NCBI RefSeq assembly: GCF_041146795.1
Contig: NC_135185.1
Location: 30,988,529 to 31,052,528 of the forward strand
Source of the DNA: Maylandia zebra
Taxonomy: Eukaryota > Chordata > Actinopteri > Cichliformes > Cichlidae
Direction of reading: 5' to 3'
DNA: 64,000 nucleotides
Below, piece after piece: positions 47,004-59,500 of the stretch; positions within the stretch are counted from its first letter, which is position 1; the number at the start of each line of letters is the position of its first letter. A program made the translations under genes and the position numbers. The notes beneath the pieces are model-generated. The model was not told the DNA's origin. It was given only the letters and a program-made list of their open reading frames with translations, and did not search any database.

Positions 47004-49166
47004 TTGTTTTCAATGGGTCTGGGTAGCGCGCTAGCTAGGACCCTTTCTCCTTTCCTTGCTTTTTAAAAGAATCCTGAAAATGATTTATTTCCTGGTAACT
47101 TTGCTCATGAAATTGATGTGGACCCAGGGCCTTTGTAGTGTCTGGTTTCTCCGCAGGCTGCAGTAAAATCAGGCTGAGGTCCAGGAGCAGGGCAGCGCTT
47201 GCGTGACTGCAGAGTGGGGGAGGACTAGCCATAAGTCTTAGTGGAGGGGCACCTGTGAGCACCCCCACTTCTGTGTGACTCTAAGCACTTATGCCCATAG
47301 TTAAGTGTACAGATTTATTATGGGTGTGTCAGAGAATTTGTGTTACTTTTTGCAGGGAGCACAAAATGAGGCCTCTTCCTACAGGAAAACAGGGAGAGAG
47401 CAGGGGGAATATTAAAGGTGCTTTCAGGTTACTGACCATGACTTGGAAAACTTTCCAAATAGAACACTGCCTTCCATAATTCAGGTGGGGTGGCCAGATG
47501 GCTTCAGACGCACGCACACACAGAGGATTTGACTGAGATGAACTGCCTTTCCCGAGTCCTGGAAATCAGTTTAAGTGCTGTCTTTGCTGTTCATCAGCGT
47601 CTTTCATCAGCTGCGGGGAGAATGGAGAAAGTGGAGGGGTCATGAAAGAGGAGAAGAAAAAAGGGAGGGGGTGTCTAAGGGGCGCAACCTTTTGAAACAT
47701 TCAGATTGAATGCTTGACCTCTAAATTTGAAGGTTCTCCTCCCTATATTTTCCTGTCCACTCTTCTCACGTTATGTGCAACACCAGGAAGGTTCATTGCC
47801 TTTAATGTCACGTAACGTGGTTCCCCCTATCCCCCCACGACCTTAGCAACTCCTCATCAGTCTCTTCAATCACTCACAGCTTAGTGATGCACAAGGCCTG
47901 AAAAGTTGGAGAACTGAAAAACCCTCGAATGTTCTGATCTGTCTATCAAATGTCACTCTTCATCAAAATTACTCAATCATTCAGTTGACACTTGAAGTCT
48001 GAGGTTTTTTTGTGCACATTTTGCATGAAAAAGTGCAAAAGGAATTTTGTGATATGTTTTTGTGAGCTATGAAAGCAGACAAATAATAACTGAAAACAGG
48101 TGGAAATGTATTGTTTCTTACTACCGTACATAGAATGTTTGAGTGAAACTCCAAGCAAAGGAAGTTAAAGTGGCAGCTGTAAAAGTTGTGTTTCAGTTCT
48201 TGTAGAAACTTTAAAGCAGGTTAAATAACGGGGGACAGCATAGAAAATGCGATTAATCAATAATAATTCCATAATAATTCTTGCATTAGATTTCCACTTT
48301 TTGACCTTACCATCCTTCATTAAAAGCAGCTTCCAGCATCTCACTCTGAAGAATTCCCTCATTAAACCAGGGTTTTAACAGACCTCATAAGCACCAGTTG
48401 GGTACCACATTTTACCAACATAAAAAACTATGGTTAAGACTCTAAAGTCTTCTGGGTTCGCTCATGCCTGGTTTGCTTGCTATTGACTTGGCTGCTGCTT
48501 GGGCCTTTAAAATTCACACTTGTTGAAGTTGTGGTATTTTGCTTCACACAAATCCTTTACTACAGGGACTAACTTCCTGGTTTAATGCTGCACACTTAAA
48601 AACCTTTATAAAAGGCAGACTTTAGTTGCTAAACAGGTTCTACGTTTTTAAGGACACTATTGCAGACTATTGCAGCTGCAGATAAGAAATTACTTTTTAG
48701 CTGAGTTCCCCCAGTATGCTTGTATTACAAATAGAAAAGAATTTGCATAGGATTCTCACCAAACAAGTATTTCCCTGCATCACTAAGCTTTATAGCATAT
48801 TATGTACACACTCACTGTACCCACAAACAAACAAAAAAACCCTGCTGCCAGATGAACACAGAAAAATGACCCCATGATAATGCTGTGAATGCAAATGAGT
48901 AATGTTTTGCAAAGTTGGGGGTAAAAATGTTTTGGTTTCAGCTTATTTGCACAAGTTCATGCAAACTTAGTTATAAACGTCTATGCAGATGACACCACTT
49001 CTTTTTACAAAAAACAACTTCCTTCAACTTGGGAGGGACAAGATTTTATTTATTTTTTCATAAAGAAGAAGAAAGGCTTGAGCTCAATGGGGCTAGTGGA
49101 GTAAAACCTTACCACACAGTGTTAAGTACTGAGCAGCCTTTCTTCTTATTCACCAAAAAGACATAC
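47004..49166. other. Non-coding stretch
   Basis: No gene or named repeat recognised. A frame near 48,970 reads VINVYADDTTSFY, which resembles an RT active-site motif but has no supporting context. Confidence 0.4.
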
Positions 49167-49490
49167 AGGGAGTGCAGAATTATTAGGCAAGTTGTATTTT
49201 TGAGGAATAATGTTATTATTGAACAACAACCATGTTCAATAATGTTATTATTGAACAACAACCATGTTCTCAATGAACCCAAAAAACTCATTAATATCAA
49301 AGCTGAATGTTTGTGGAAGTAGTTTTTAGTTTGTTTGTAGTTTTAGCTATTTTAGGGGGATATCTGTGTGTGCAGGTGACTATTACTGTGCATAATTATT
49401 AGGCAACTTAACAAAAAACAAATATATACCCATTTCAATTATTTATTTTTACCAGTGAAACCAATATAACATCTCCACATTCACAAATAT

Positions 49491-49677
49491 TGTTATATCT
49501 TCACTCCGGGTTACTAGTATAACAATGATACTCGGACCACGACGTAACTTGCGGTATTTATTATAACGGAGCAACTTAACATGGAGCTAGCCCGAGCAAC
49601 AGCCGAAAAGCATCATTTCCCATAATGCATCGGGGCATGCCCACTACGGATCCTGTTATAACCCAAAATACACAACA
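49491..49677 (-). repeat. Gypsy 3' LTR
   Basis: Left-hand LTR, which is the 3' LTR for the minus-strand element. It carries CCACGACG and CTTGCGGTA where the other LTR has CCACAACG and CTTGTAGTA; the rest matches by eye. Confidence 0.93.
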
Positions 49678-49839
49678 TCTCCTCCCCTCTTACAAAGGAT
49701 GTACTATGAAATAAACAGGTGATCTACTCACAAACTTCAGTCTTCACTGGCACATGACAGTAATAGCCTCACAAACATTTCACCTCTTATTAACTGTAAG
49801 GTTACAACACCAACTCTTTTAATTAATTAATTAATAATT

Positions 49840-50054
49840 AACTCTTTTAAATAATTTAATTAATTTATATTTTATTCCTTCCTAGTTAAATTTACCCTTT
49901 TTAATTTTTCATATTTATTTCCTATCTTATTCATAGCCTTTTCCTTTTTTGTTCTCTTTAGGTCACGAGCAGTTGTCCAAGCATTTCACTACATATCGTA
50001 CTGTGTATGACTGTGTACGTGACAAATAAAATTTGAATTTGAATTTGAATTTAA
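49840..50054 (+). mobile_element. LINE/SINE 3' end inside the gypsy element
   Basis: Between the gypsy polypurine tract and the integrase frame there is a + strand retroposon end with GCATTTCACTACATATCG, then TGACAAATAAAATTTGAATT and a GAATTT repeat tail. It resembles the 3' end at 6,705-6,872. It is the youngest layer of the nest. Its left border is unclear. Confidence 0.55.
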
Positions 50055-50145
50055 TTGCTATCTTGGGGAGTGAGGGTGGACTACCTCAACCTCCCCCATG
50101 ACCCATGGGGATTATTCTGCCCCGTTCATTTGGGTCAGGTGCCAT

Positions 50146-51627
50146 CTAATAACTCAGACGAACAGGAGGCCGCCGCTCTCTATTGGGGTATCGGCGGTCT
50201 GTGGTAACGTCAGTCTGTGTGCTCTCTTGTGGAGCCTTTGTTCCTGACACCGAAGATGTCTCAGTCTCTCTTACAGTCTCCTTTACAGGTGGAACCACTG
50301 TTCCTGATGTGGTGGAGTTCTCTACTTGTGTGTGTGAAGGGGCTGACGAGTCGATGAGTGCATTTTCAAGATCTCCGCAAGACCCTTCTGCAGACACTGG
50401 TGCGGACCGGAGTAGCTGATCCACGTGTCTTCTCCAGACTCCATCGGCCACCTGAACTGTATATGAAACTGGACCAGTTTGAGCAATGACAGTTGCAGGA
50501 ACCCACTTGTGTACTCCTCGGTAGTTCCTGGCCTGCACTGACTCGCCGGTGCTGAAGACTCTGCCCTTGACCTTTTGACCCCTGTACATGATTTGTTTCT
50601 CTTGTTGTTTTTGTACAGTGTCCTTCACAGTTGAGGGTTTCAAAAGATCAAAGGTAGTGCGCAGATCTCTTTTGAACATTGCGTTGGCAGGAGATGTCCT
50701 TGTGGTCGCATGTGGACTATTCCGGTAGTTAAGCAGAAACTTGTGCAGTCTCTGATGCAGTGTTCCTTGGCCTTGTGATGTTTTCAGTGCATGTTTCATT
50801 GTCTGAACAAACCTTTCTGCAAGACCATTCGTTGCAGGATGGTATGGAGCTGACGTAATGTGCTGCACTCCATTAGCCTGTAGGAAAGCCTCCATTTCCT
50901 GTGAAACCAGTTGAGGTCCATTGTCAGAGACTATCTGAGTAGGAGATCCAAACCTACTGCACATTTCTCCTAGAGCTTCTATGGTCTTTTCAGTGGTGGC
51001 TGATTTCATGATGGTCACTTCAGGCCATTTACTGTGTGCATCAACAGCTACAAGAAACATTTTGTCCTCGTATGGACTTGCAAAGTCAATGTGTACCCGA
51101 TGCCATGGCTCCTGTGGGAACTCCCAGGGATGAAGAGGAGCAAGTGGTGGGTTGTTCCGGACCATCTGACACGAAGAGCAGTTCTTAGCAATCTCCTCGA
51201 TCTGTTTGTCCATATTTGGCCACCAAAAATAGCTTCTCGCTATTTCCTTCATTCTCACTATTCCACTATGTCCTGCATGCAGTTGCTTCAACAGTTTTGG
51301 TCGCAGTGACATGGGAATGATGACTCTCCTCCCCCACAGCAAACATCCCGCCTGAACAGAAAGCTCCACCCGCTTTCCCAGGAAAGCCTTCAGGTCTACA
51401 CCCTTACTTGCAGGCAGACCCTTAATGATCCAGTCCAGCACTGCTGCCAACACAGGGTCATTTCTGGACGCCTTTTTCACCTGCACAGCCGAAACAGGTG
51501 CTGTCTCTACCTCCCTGAAGTAGAGGATCTCAACTGTGTCAGAGACGGGGTTTTTTAACAGGAAGGGGTAACCTGGACAACCCATCTGCATTGCAATGAG
51601 ACTCCGATTTGCGATATTTGATGTCAT
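50146..51627 (-). pseudogene. Gypsy integrase segment of pol
   Basis: Minus-strand frame of 493 residues, of which roughly the first 25 are out of the true frame. The zinc-binding HHCC region has CSSC at about 150-153. The catalytic core has Asp181 (HIDFA), Asp235 (SDNGPQ) and Glu271 (LAERF), with the D-35-E spacing of retroviral-type integrases. The C-terminal domain is about 350-405 (GESVQARNYRG, WVPATVI). Its start overlaps the end of the RT/RNase H frame by about 90 bases in a different phase. The shift is near an A6 run on the minus strand (about 51,550), either a mutation or, less likely, a programmed shift. Confidence 0.85.
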
Positions 51628-53734
51628 AAGAATGTCCTGACAATATCAACGCCCACCTCTGGAGACGTGAAGCAGCAAGAGATGGAATCCCTGTATAGGG
51701 TCCCAGGATGGTTGTGAGAGGCCTATGGTCAGTAAACAGTGTAAACTTCCTACCGTACAGGCACTGGTGGAATTTCCGAACACCGAATACAATGCTCAGC
51801 GCCTCTCGTTCCAGCTGAGCATAGTTGGACTCTGCTGTGTTTAATGTCCTTGATGCGAATGCAATTGGCCTTTCTTCGCCATTTGGGAGAATGTGGGAAA
51901 TCACTGCCCCCACCCCATAGGGAGAAGCATCACAAGCAAGCTGAATTGGGAACTTGGGATTGAAGTGGGTTAGCACCTCAGATGCAGTCAGTGAATCCTT
52001 TGCCTTTTGAAAGGCGTCTTGGCAGCTTGCTGTCCACTCCCATGCTTCTTCCTTGCATAGCAGGTTGTGCAGTGGTTTCAGGAGTGATGCCAAGTTGGGT
52101 ATGAACCGTCCGTAGTAGTTCAACAGCCCTAAGAAAGACTTTAACTGACTGACATTTCGTGGTGGGGGTGCATCCACGATTGCTGTGATCTTCGAAGGTG
52201 CAGTGTGAAGTCCATTTGCATCAATCACGTGCCCTAGATATTCCACAGATGACTGGAAAAAGTCACATTTCTCCTTACGGACTCTCAATCCGTATTCCTT
52301 CAGCCTCTGAAGGGTCGTATCCAAGTTGCGCAGATGCTCTTCATCATCTGCTCCTGTACACAGGATATCATCCAGATAGCATTGCACACCAGGTAATCCG
52401 CTCAGGATTTGATCAATCGCTCGTTGAAACAATGCTGGAGCTGATGTGATGCCAAAAGGCAACCTGCAAAATCTGAAAAGTCCCTTATGTGTGTTAATAG
52501 TCAACATGTCACGTGACTGCTCTTCAACGTGCATTTGCAGGTAAGCTTGGTTGAGATCTATTTTGCTGAACTTTTGTCCTCCACTCAGACCAGCAAATAA
52601 GTCATCAATCAGTGGAAGGGGATACTGCTCTGCTGTTAATACAGGATTCACGGATACCTTGAAGTCTCCGCAGATCCGGATTCCGCCGTCCTTTTTGGGA
52701 ACTGGAACGATGGGCGTGGCCCACTCGCTGGTCGTAACCGGCTCCAGAACACCATTCTTGACCAATGCGTCTAAATTAGACTCCACCTTGGGCCGAATGG
52801 CGTACGGCACAGGTCTAGCCTTCATAAAGACTGGCTTGGAGTCAGGCTTGAGATGCAGCTTCACTGTAATTTTTTTCATGCTGCCCAGTTCCTCACGAAA
52901 AACCTCCTGGTGTTTTCCCAGTATGGCCTGTAGCTGAGAGGAACCATGCGACAGCTTTCTCACCTCTTGCCAGTTGAGTCTGATTGTTTTGAGCCACACA
53001 CGTCCCATTATAGCAGGGCAGTTCTTCTGCGTAACATACACAGGCAGCTTAGCAGTTTGGCCATTGTATTGAACAGTCACCTCTGCCATTCCTTTCATAG
53101 GCACTCGATGTCCAGTATATCCTTTAAATACTGTGTCGGAGGGTTTGAGTGGAAGGTGCTTCAGACATGTCCTATAGACATTATATGACACTAGTGATGC
53201 TTTTGACCCAGTGTCAATCTGCATTTTTACAACATGTCCCTCCAGTTTGGGCGTGACCCAAAAGCCGTCTGAGGTTTCGTCCACCTTCAGTATTCGCACA
53301 GTATTTATTGCAGACAACACTTCTTCATCTGAGGAGTCATTTGCTCTATCCTCATGAAGCTTAACTGTGTGAACATGTCTTTCTTTTTTGAATCTTGCAG
53401 TGCCTCTTTTATTCCCAGGCTTTGAGCCCTTATCCTTGCACCTTTTGTTCCTGCATGCCCGTGCTACATGACCTTTTTTTCCACAGTTGTTGCAATCCAT
53501 TTCTTTGCACCAGCAATCACTAGCAAGGTGTCCTAACTTGCCACAGCGGAAGCATGGTCCCTGTGCATTTGCTTTACCATTGTCTAGTTTGTGTACTCTG
53601 TCTGTAGCATGTAGCGCATGGGCTTCTTTTGATGCCATTTCCATGGTCACACTGATATTAATTGCCTTCTCAAGAGTCAAATCACTTTCCGTGAGCAATT
53701 TCTTCTGTGCAGCTTCATTTCTTAAACCACACAC
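51539..53734 (-). pseudogene. Gypsy Gag C-terminus, protease, RT and RNase H
   Basis: Minus-strand frame of 731 residues. Two CCHC zinc knuckles lie at 61-74 (CFRCGKLGHLASDC) and 81-94 (CNNCGKKGHVARAC). The aspartic protease has DTGS at 174-177. Reverse transcriptase spans about 295-500 with YLDD at 453-456. RNase H follows at about 597-720 with Asp602, Glu645 and Asp669 as likely catalytic residues. The capsid part of Gag is upstream in another frame, and integrase follows in another, so this copy cannot make a continuous polyprotein without frameshifting. Confidence 0.87.
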
Positions 53735-53774
53735 GAGTCTGTCTCTTAATGTGTCATTTAAAACATCTTTAAAC

Positions 53775-54128
53775 TCAGTGTTCAGCTAATTTGCGTAACG
53801 ATGCAACGAACATTGTGACAGACTCACCCTCTTCTTGGTTTCGCTTGTGAAACTTGAACCGTTCAGCGATCACGAGGGGCTTGGGCGAGAAGTGTTTGGT
53901 CAGTGTGTCCACGATCTCTGTGAAACTTTTACTGCCTGGCTTTGCTGGCTGTAGCAGGCTCCTTAGCAGAGTAAAAGTCTTTGGGCCTATCACACTCAAA
54001 AAAATGGGCACCAGTTTAGCATCCTGTATGTCGTTAGCCGCAACGAAATATCCAAAACGCTCCGTATATGAGCTCCATTGCTCCGTGCTTTCGTCGAAGG
54101 GACCGATAGGGCCAGTAACTCCAGCCAT
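53775..54128 (-). pseudogene. Gypsy Gag N-terminal part
   Basis: Minus-strand frame of 117 residues starting MAGVTGPIGPFDESTEQWSS, a gypsy Gag capsid-like region that includes HFSPKPLVIAERFKFHKRNQ. A short frameshift (two bases missing by comparison with the continuing frame) stops it just before the next part of Gag, which continues from about 53,770 into the 53,734 frame. The start ATG lies about 310 bases after the 5' LTR, a normal leader length. Confidence 0.78.
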
Positions 54129-54434
54129 TACTCGGCTCCTGGTTGAATGGCACTCTTCCCCTCACAACTGTTCCTTTTCGTAACGTCTCTTTTATCCGTT
54201 TATGTTTTGGTTAACGTCACTTACGGAGTCTGCCTTCGTCGTCCTGTCCGCTGTACATTCCTCCCCGTTTCGCTGAGAAAAAAAAAAACGGCATCCACCT
54301 TCGCACACCGGTAGCGTCGTCCTACCTCCGGCGCTGTCTAACACCAGGTTAGCGCGAGGCATCAGCAGGAAAAAAAAAATGTAAAACTCCAAAGCGGACT
54401 GCAGCGTCGGTCCAGACGTCCTCGTCGCCACTTT

Positions 54435-54621
54435 TGTTATATCTTCACTCCGGGTTACTAGTATAACAATGATACTCGGACCACAACGTAACTTGTAGTA
54501 TTTATTATAACGGAGCAACTTAACATGGAGCTAGCCCGAGCAACAGCCGAAAAGCATCATTTCCCATAATGCATCGGGGCATGCCCACTACGGATCCTGT
54601 TATAACCCAAAATACACAACA
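54435..54621 (-). repeat. Gypsy 5' LTR
   Basis: Right-hand LTR, the 5' LTR for the minus-strand element, 187 bases and bounded by TGTT and AACA. Confidence 0.93.
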
Positions 54622-54661
54622 AATATACATTTCTGACATTCAAAAACAAAACAAAAACAAA

Positions 54662-55676
54662 TCAGCGACCAATATAGCCACCTTTCTTTGCAAGGACACT
54701 CAAAAGCCTGCCATCCATGGATTCTGTCAGTGTTTTGATCTGTTCACCATCAACATTGCGTGCAGCAGCAACCACAGCCTCCCAGACACTGTTCAGAGAG
54801 GTGTACTGTTTTCCCTCCTTGTAAATCTCACATTTGATGATGGACCACAGGTTCTCAATGGGGTTCAGATCAGGTGAACAAGGAGGCCATGTCATTAGTT
54901 TTTCTTCTTTTATACCCTTTCTTGCAGCCACGCTGTGGAGTACTTGGACGCGTGTGATGGAGCATTGTCCTGCATGGAAATCATGTTTTCTTGAAGGATG
55001 CAGACTTCTTCCTGTACCACTGCTTGAAGAAGGTGTCTTCCAGAAACTGGCAGTAGGACTGGGAGTTGAGCTTGACTCCATCCTCAACCCGAAAAGGCCC
55101 CACAAGCTCATCTTTGATGATACCAGCCCAAACCAGTACTCCACCTCCACCTTGCTGGCGTCTGAGTGGGACTGGAGCTCTCTGCCCTTTACCAATCCAG
55201 CCACGGGCCCATCCATCTGGCCCATCAAGACTCACTCTCATTTCATCAGTCCATAAAACCTTAGAAAAACCAGTCTTGAGATATTTCTTGGCCCAGTCTT
55301 GACGTTTCAGCTTGTGTGTCTTGTTCAGTGGTGGTCGTCTTTCAGCCTTTCTTACCTTGGCCATGTCTCTGAGTATTGCACACCTTGTGCTTTTGGGCAC
55401 TCCAGTGATGTTGCAGCTCTGAAATATGGCCAAACTGGTGGCAAGTGGCATCTTGGCAGCTGCACGCTTGACTTTTCTCAGTTCATGGGCAGTTATTTGG
55501 CGCCTTGGTTTTTCCACACGCTTCTTGCGACCCTGTTGACTATTTTGAATGAAACGCTCGATTGTTCGACGATCACGCTTCAGAAGCTTTGCAATTTTGA
55601 GACTGCTGCATCCCTCTGCAAGATATCTCACTATTTTTGACTTTTCTGAGCCTGTCAAGTCCTTCTTTTGACCCAT
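54662..55676 (-). pseudogene. Tc1-like transposase, frameshifted
   Basis: The N-terminal frame at 55,676-54,981 starts MGQKKDLTGSEKSKIVRYLA and contains the paired helix-turn-helix DNA-binding region (about 10-110) and the first catalytic Asp (Asp144, LWTDEMRV). A one-base loss in a T-run near 54,990 moves the rest into another frame. There the C-terminus reads WPPCSPDLNPIENLW (with the catalytic Glu) and ends KKGGYIGR at 54,662. A second one-base loss is likely near 54,926. The gypsy insertion lies 3' of the gene, so it is not what broke the coding sequence. Confidence 0.88.
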
Positions 55677-55984
55677 TTTGCCAAAGGAAAGGACGTTGCC
55701 TAATAATTATGCACACCTGATATAGGGTGTTGATGTCATTAGACCACACCCCTTCTCATTACAGAGATGCACATCACCTAATATGCTTAATTGATAGTAG
55801 GCTTTCGAGCCTATACAGCTTGGAGTAAGACAACATGCATGAAGAGGATGATGTGGACAAAATACTCATTTGCCTGATAATTCTGCACTCCCTGTACAAT
55901 GCAATGCACCAAGTGTGGACACATCCTCCAAGTGGACTCAACGCAACTGTTCCAGGCTGTGTTGACCTGACATGTAGTACACAT

Positions 55985-56529
55985 TAGGGTTGGGCGAATA
56001 GACAACAGGCTCAGCCTATGAGTAAGTTTGTTAATAATGATGCAGCGAATAGAAGCAGTCTTAGCAGTTTTAACAACACCCTCTTTCATCTGTGAACAAA
56101 TGCACCTCCTCAGTGTGTGCCCAAATGCAGTGATTCATTTACTCAAACTCATGACAGAAAGAAAGAAAGAAAGCCAGTAGCTTATGTTCAGGAAAAGACA
56201 TTTGGATGCTCATGCAAGTTAGTCATGTTTGAGTCTTTTGCTCGCACTTCTACATCTGCACAAGCGGCACACTGCTTTGGTTACATCCTTAGGTTTACCT
56301 TTTTCATCCGGTTTAAAGCCAAAGAAATCCCAAATTGGCGACTTTATATTTTTTTGGCAACTAGTTCATCCATGTTCGGACTTCTGTGTTGTAAACGCGC
56401 AAATCAATCCGTGCATGATTACATTGCTCCGCCCATCAAAAAGTCTGCACATGTGCAAATATATCGCCATCATCGGTTATTGTACTGATGATTGTTGGTT
56501 GGAAAATGTTTACAAATTGCCCAACCTTA
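55985..56529. mobile_element. Small hAT-like element with 8-bp target duplication
   Basis: A 545-base segment with ends TAGGGTTGGGC and GCCCAACCTTA, inverted with one mismatch, flanked by GTACACAT at 55,977-55,984 and 56,530-56,537. Eight-base target duplications are typical of hAT transposons. No transposase is present, so it is non-autonomous. Its insertion lies 90 bases beyond the Tc1 right end. Confidence 0.75.
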
Positions 56530-56539
56530 GTACACATCA

Positions 56540-59500
56540 GGTTAAGTGGAAAGTTACGGCATAGAGTTAAAGATTACATCATAACTTAAGACAGCTTTCC
56601 CAAAGAACTCTAAATCATGCTTAAAGCTGGAAATTCTACCTTCTTTCAAAGTTCACAGATTTGCATGTACTTCCTATGTACTGCCCTCTAGTATTACACA
56701 GCATGCAGTAAATACTTTTGCTATCAATATGTACATATGTATCTTGGTAAATGTGGATCTGATTTTAGCTTAGCCACATTCTTGCTTTAGCATTATAAAT
56801 TCTACTTCCTGTGTCTAATTCCGTAGGGAGCTCCTAATCATCTTACCCACAAGACATCCAAGAGTAAGTATATATTCTTCTGTGTAAATAAATGAGCTAA
56901 GATTACATGAGGAGACAAATTCGGAAAGCATCCACTTTTGTGCCAGTCCTAATCAAATGTTGTTTGTATCTGTGTGTTTGCATTTGGGTTAGTGGCAGTT
57001 TAATGTGAAGGACCACCAGAAAAGTTTGTTTCCTGGAACAGCAGTGGAAGCTTTTTTTTCTTCATTTTCTCCATGGCGCATTCTTAATGTGTCTTGTTTG
57101 TCATTTATGAGTCTCAGAACATAAGGATGTGGGTCTTCAAAGTAATTTGTGTATTGCCCCAGTATGTGGTCCAGCTCTTGCACAAAATGGTATTGGACAA
57201 ACCACAAAATGTAGGCTTGATGAACGTTCATTTGGAGCAAATAAATTTTCTTCCCACACCACTTTGATTTTGTCTATTAAATATATTTGATGCAGTAATT
57301 ACTAATAACATGTTTAAAAATCTTCAAATGAAAATTTCACAACTCTCTGCAAGTTATAGGGAGCTGTGATGTCTCCTTCCTATTGTATTGTGTTTACAGC
57401 CAAAGCATAACTTCCAGCGTGCAGACCTAGACGGCTTCAAGTGATTCCATCCCAGCAGAGGTATTGAGTGACGGGGCGGCAGAGGTTAATCTGGAACATA
57501 CTTGTGACTCTGTGGGGTTGTACTATCCTGCTTTTCTGACATTGTATTCTGATTTACGGTCCGTCATCTTGCTGCTGTTCACTCTATCACTTCACTGAAT
57601 TACAGGATTAGGAGGAAGTGATGTCAGCTGCATAGGGGTACATGTGCTTTAACCTGTAACCTCTGTCAAATTATAATAGACAAATGGTACAATCAACACA
57701 ACCAGTGGAAATGCATTCAGGCAGCGAGAATCTTATCTTTATCTATAGATAGTGCAAAATTCAAAGGTCACAAAGGTACACACTAGTCATTCTTTGGCTA
57801 CTGTAGCTTAACTGCTTAAATTCGGAGGTGTGGAAGCTTGCATTTGGAGGCTGGGTGGGTTTTGGTAGCGTAACAAGTGGTTGAAGTCAAATTTTTGATG
57901 TACTTTTACTTTGCTTTGTTGGGGTTTCCTCTGTATTCTTATAGGGGTTTTTACCCTACAAGTGTTTTGACACAACTGTTGTTGTAATTTGGCACTATAT
58001 GACTAAAGATAAAATTAACCTAATTTAATTAATCCACAATAAGATAGATTAGTAGAAGCCAAAAAACTGTTTGGTTCAGTATCATTTTTCTCTCACTTCC
58101 AAATAGATCGGACACCAACTATTTCAAATTATTCAGCTTTGTTTGATTAATTTCACTACCCTCGTGTTGAAAGTGGAAGAAGGAAACAACAAAAAGACTG
58201 CATGATACAAGACTTTCTAAAACAAAAGTTTTGTATCTGGCTGATGTTCAAAGTAAAGCTGCTGTTCTGCTCATAGCAGCATACCCAAAATGACCCACTT
58301 TTGCAGGTGTTTGCAGTGTGATGAAGTGACCTCAAAGTTAAAGTTGTTTTTAGTGTTCACACAAGTTTTACTCCCAGCTGTATGATCACACGGTGCTTTG
58401 GAAACCCTTTGAAAGGGTTTCATTGCATCCTTCTGTCTCTCTGGCTCAATATGTAAATCTGTACACCCAGTTAGAAAACTACAGGGGAAGTTTGGCAGGA
58501 GAGAGTATATGCAGAAACATGCATGTTAGCGTGAGCATTTCGATACATTACATCAGTGGGAACAAGTGAACTTTGCATACACTGCCCTGATCCTCATGCT
58601 CCTTTTTTCTCCAGCACCCTCTGTGGACTGCAACTGGGACGGTAAACTCTGGGTGACCTGTCTTTGCATGTCATTCTTCAAAAGCAGTTACAGTGGGGCA
58701 AATTTCTCTTTGACCAGGCACGCAGGTCACACATTAAAATATACCAACTGCACATTGCTATGCACAAACAAAGCGCTGAGTTCTTCCTGCTGCTCATCCT
58801 GACACCCCACCTGCATTATCTGCACACACATACACACACCACCTCCACCAAACACCTCTACCATTGCTCCGCTCTAAAGATAGCCCCTCCCGGAGCATAG
58901 TCAAAATTTGCCTTTCACACGGGCAGCTGGCCAAAGCAAATAAACCAGCCACATGCCAGCTAACGAGGGCATGAACAGGGTCAGGGGGGGCCTTGCTGGG
59001 AGGTTCCAGGAGTGACAGAGGGAGGGACATGGTCACGCAAAGAAAACAAGCTCAGCAAGAGCCAGCCAGCCTTCTCACGCAGGGGCCCAGACATGTGTCT
59101 TGTCATGCAACAGCCACCCCATCAACCCAAATTAGGGCTGACGGAAGTAATAAAGCGAAGGAGCAGAGAAGGAGAATGAGAGGAGCGAAGCAATCCCCTC
59201 CTTGTCCTCAGAGTGTATAAAAGTGAGAGGGAGGATATGTTGCTCACCTTTTAGAAAAGTCTTACAAAACAACTCTGGTAGCCTCACTACACCCCACAGT
59301 GGAAAGGCTGTCTGCAGTCAGCCACACACACATGTCCTCAGTTAACCTTCCATGAAAGACATATTGAGAAATATGGCAGCATCTCTTCCCATTGATTTTA
59401 CCAAAAGTTACTGCGGAAAGGAAGAATTTTAGCAGCTCTGATTCTAATATTCAGGTTTGCCCAAACACAAAAAAATACTAAAAGCTGTCTTTCTATGTTG

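Larger units (their letters stand above)
49486..54626 (-). mobile_element. Ty3/gypsy LTR retrotransposon, young insertion
   Basis: Near-complete element transcribed on the minus strand. Its 187-base LTRs (49,491-49,677 and 54,435-54,621) start TGTTATATC and end ACACAACA. They differ at 3 positions by my count. AATAT flanks both sides as a 5-bp target duplication. A polypurine tract (purine-rich on the minus strand) lies at 49,678-49,692 next to the 3' LTR. The primer-binding site follows the 5' LTR as TGGCGACGAGGAC on the minus strand; its tRNA is not assigned. Gag and pol order is gag, protease, RT, RNase H, integrase. The frame breaks twice. Domain order and motifs suggest a Mag/Barthez-like lineage, with moderate certainty. 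Confidence 0.92.
49167..55895 (-). mobile_element. Tc1-like transposon split by a gypsy element
   Basis: The terminal inverted repeats are CAGGGAGTGCAGAATTATTA at 49,167 and its near-complement ending ATTCTGCACTCCCTG at 55,895, each flanked by TA. Subterminal repeats GTGCATAATTATTAGGCAAC (about 49,390) and CCTAATAATTATGCACACC (about 55,705) give the IR/DR layout of many fish Tc1 elements. The left arm has a local tandem duplication of about 33 bases near 49,205-49,270. Transposase is on the minus strand. Without the 5.1-kb gypsy insertion the element would be about 1.6 kb, the usual size. Confidence 0.92.

Noticed and set aside
48955..49020. Frame reading VINVYADDTTSFY, like a reverse transcriptase active site.
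   Set aside because: No other RT block can be found upstream or downstream in any frame; a single short motif is not enough.
58566..58802. Frame starting with a hydrophobic stretch like a signal peptide (LILMLLFSPAPS).
   Set aside because: The following residues match nothing I know, there are no supporting exons, and hydrophobic frames are common by chance.
59205..59235. TATA-box-like GTGTATAAAAGTGAGAGG as a promoter.
   Set aside because: No transcribed feature can be identified behind it, so the motif alone does not support a promoter.
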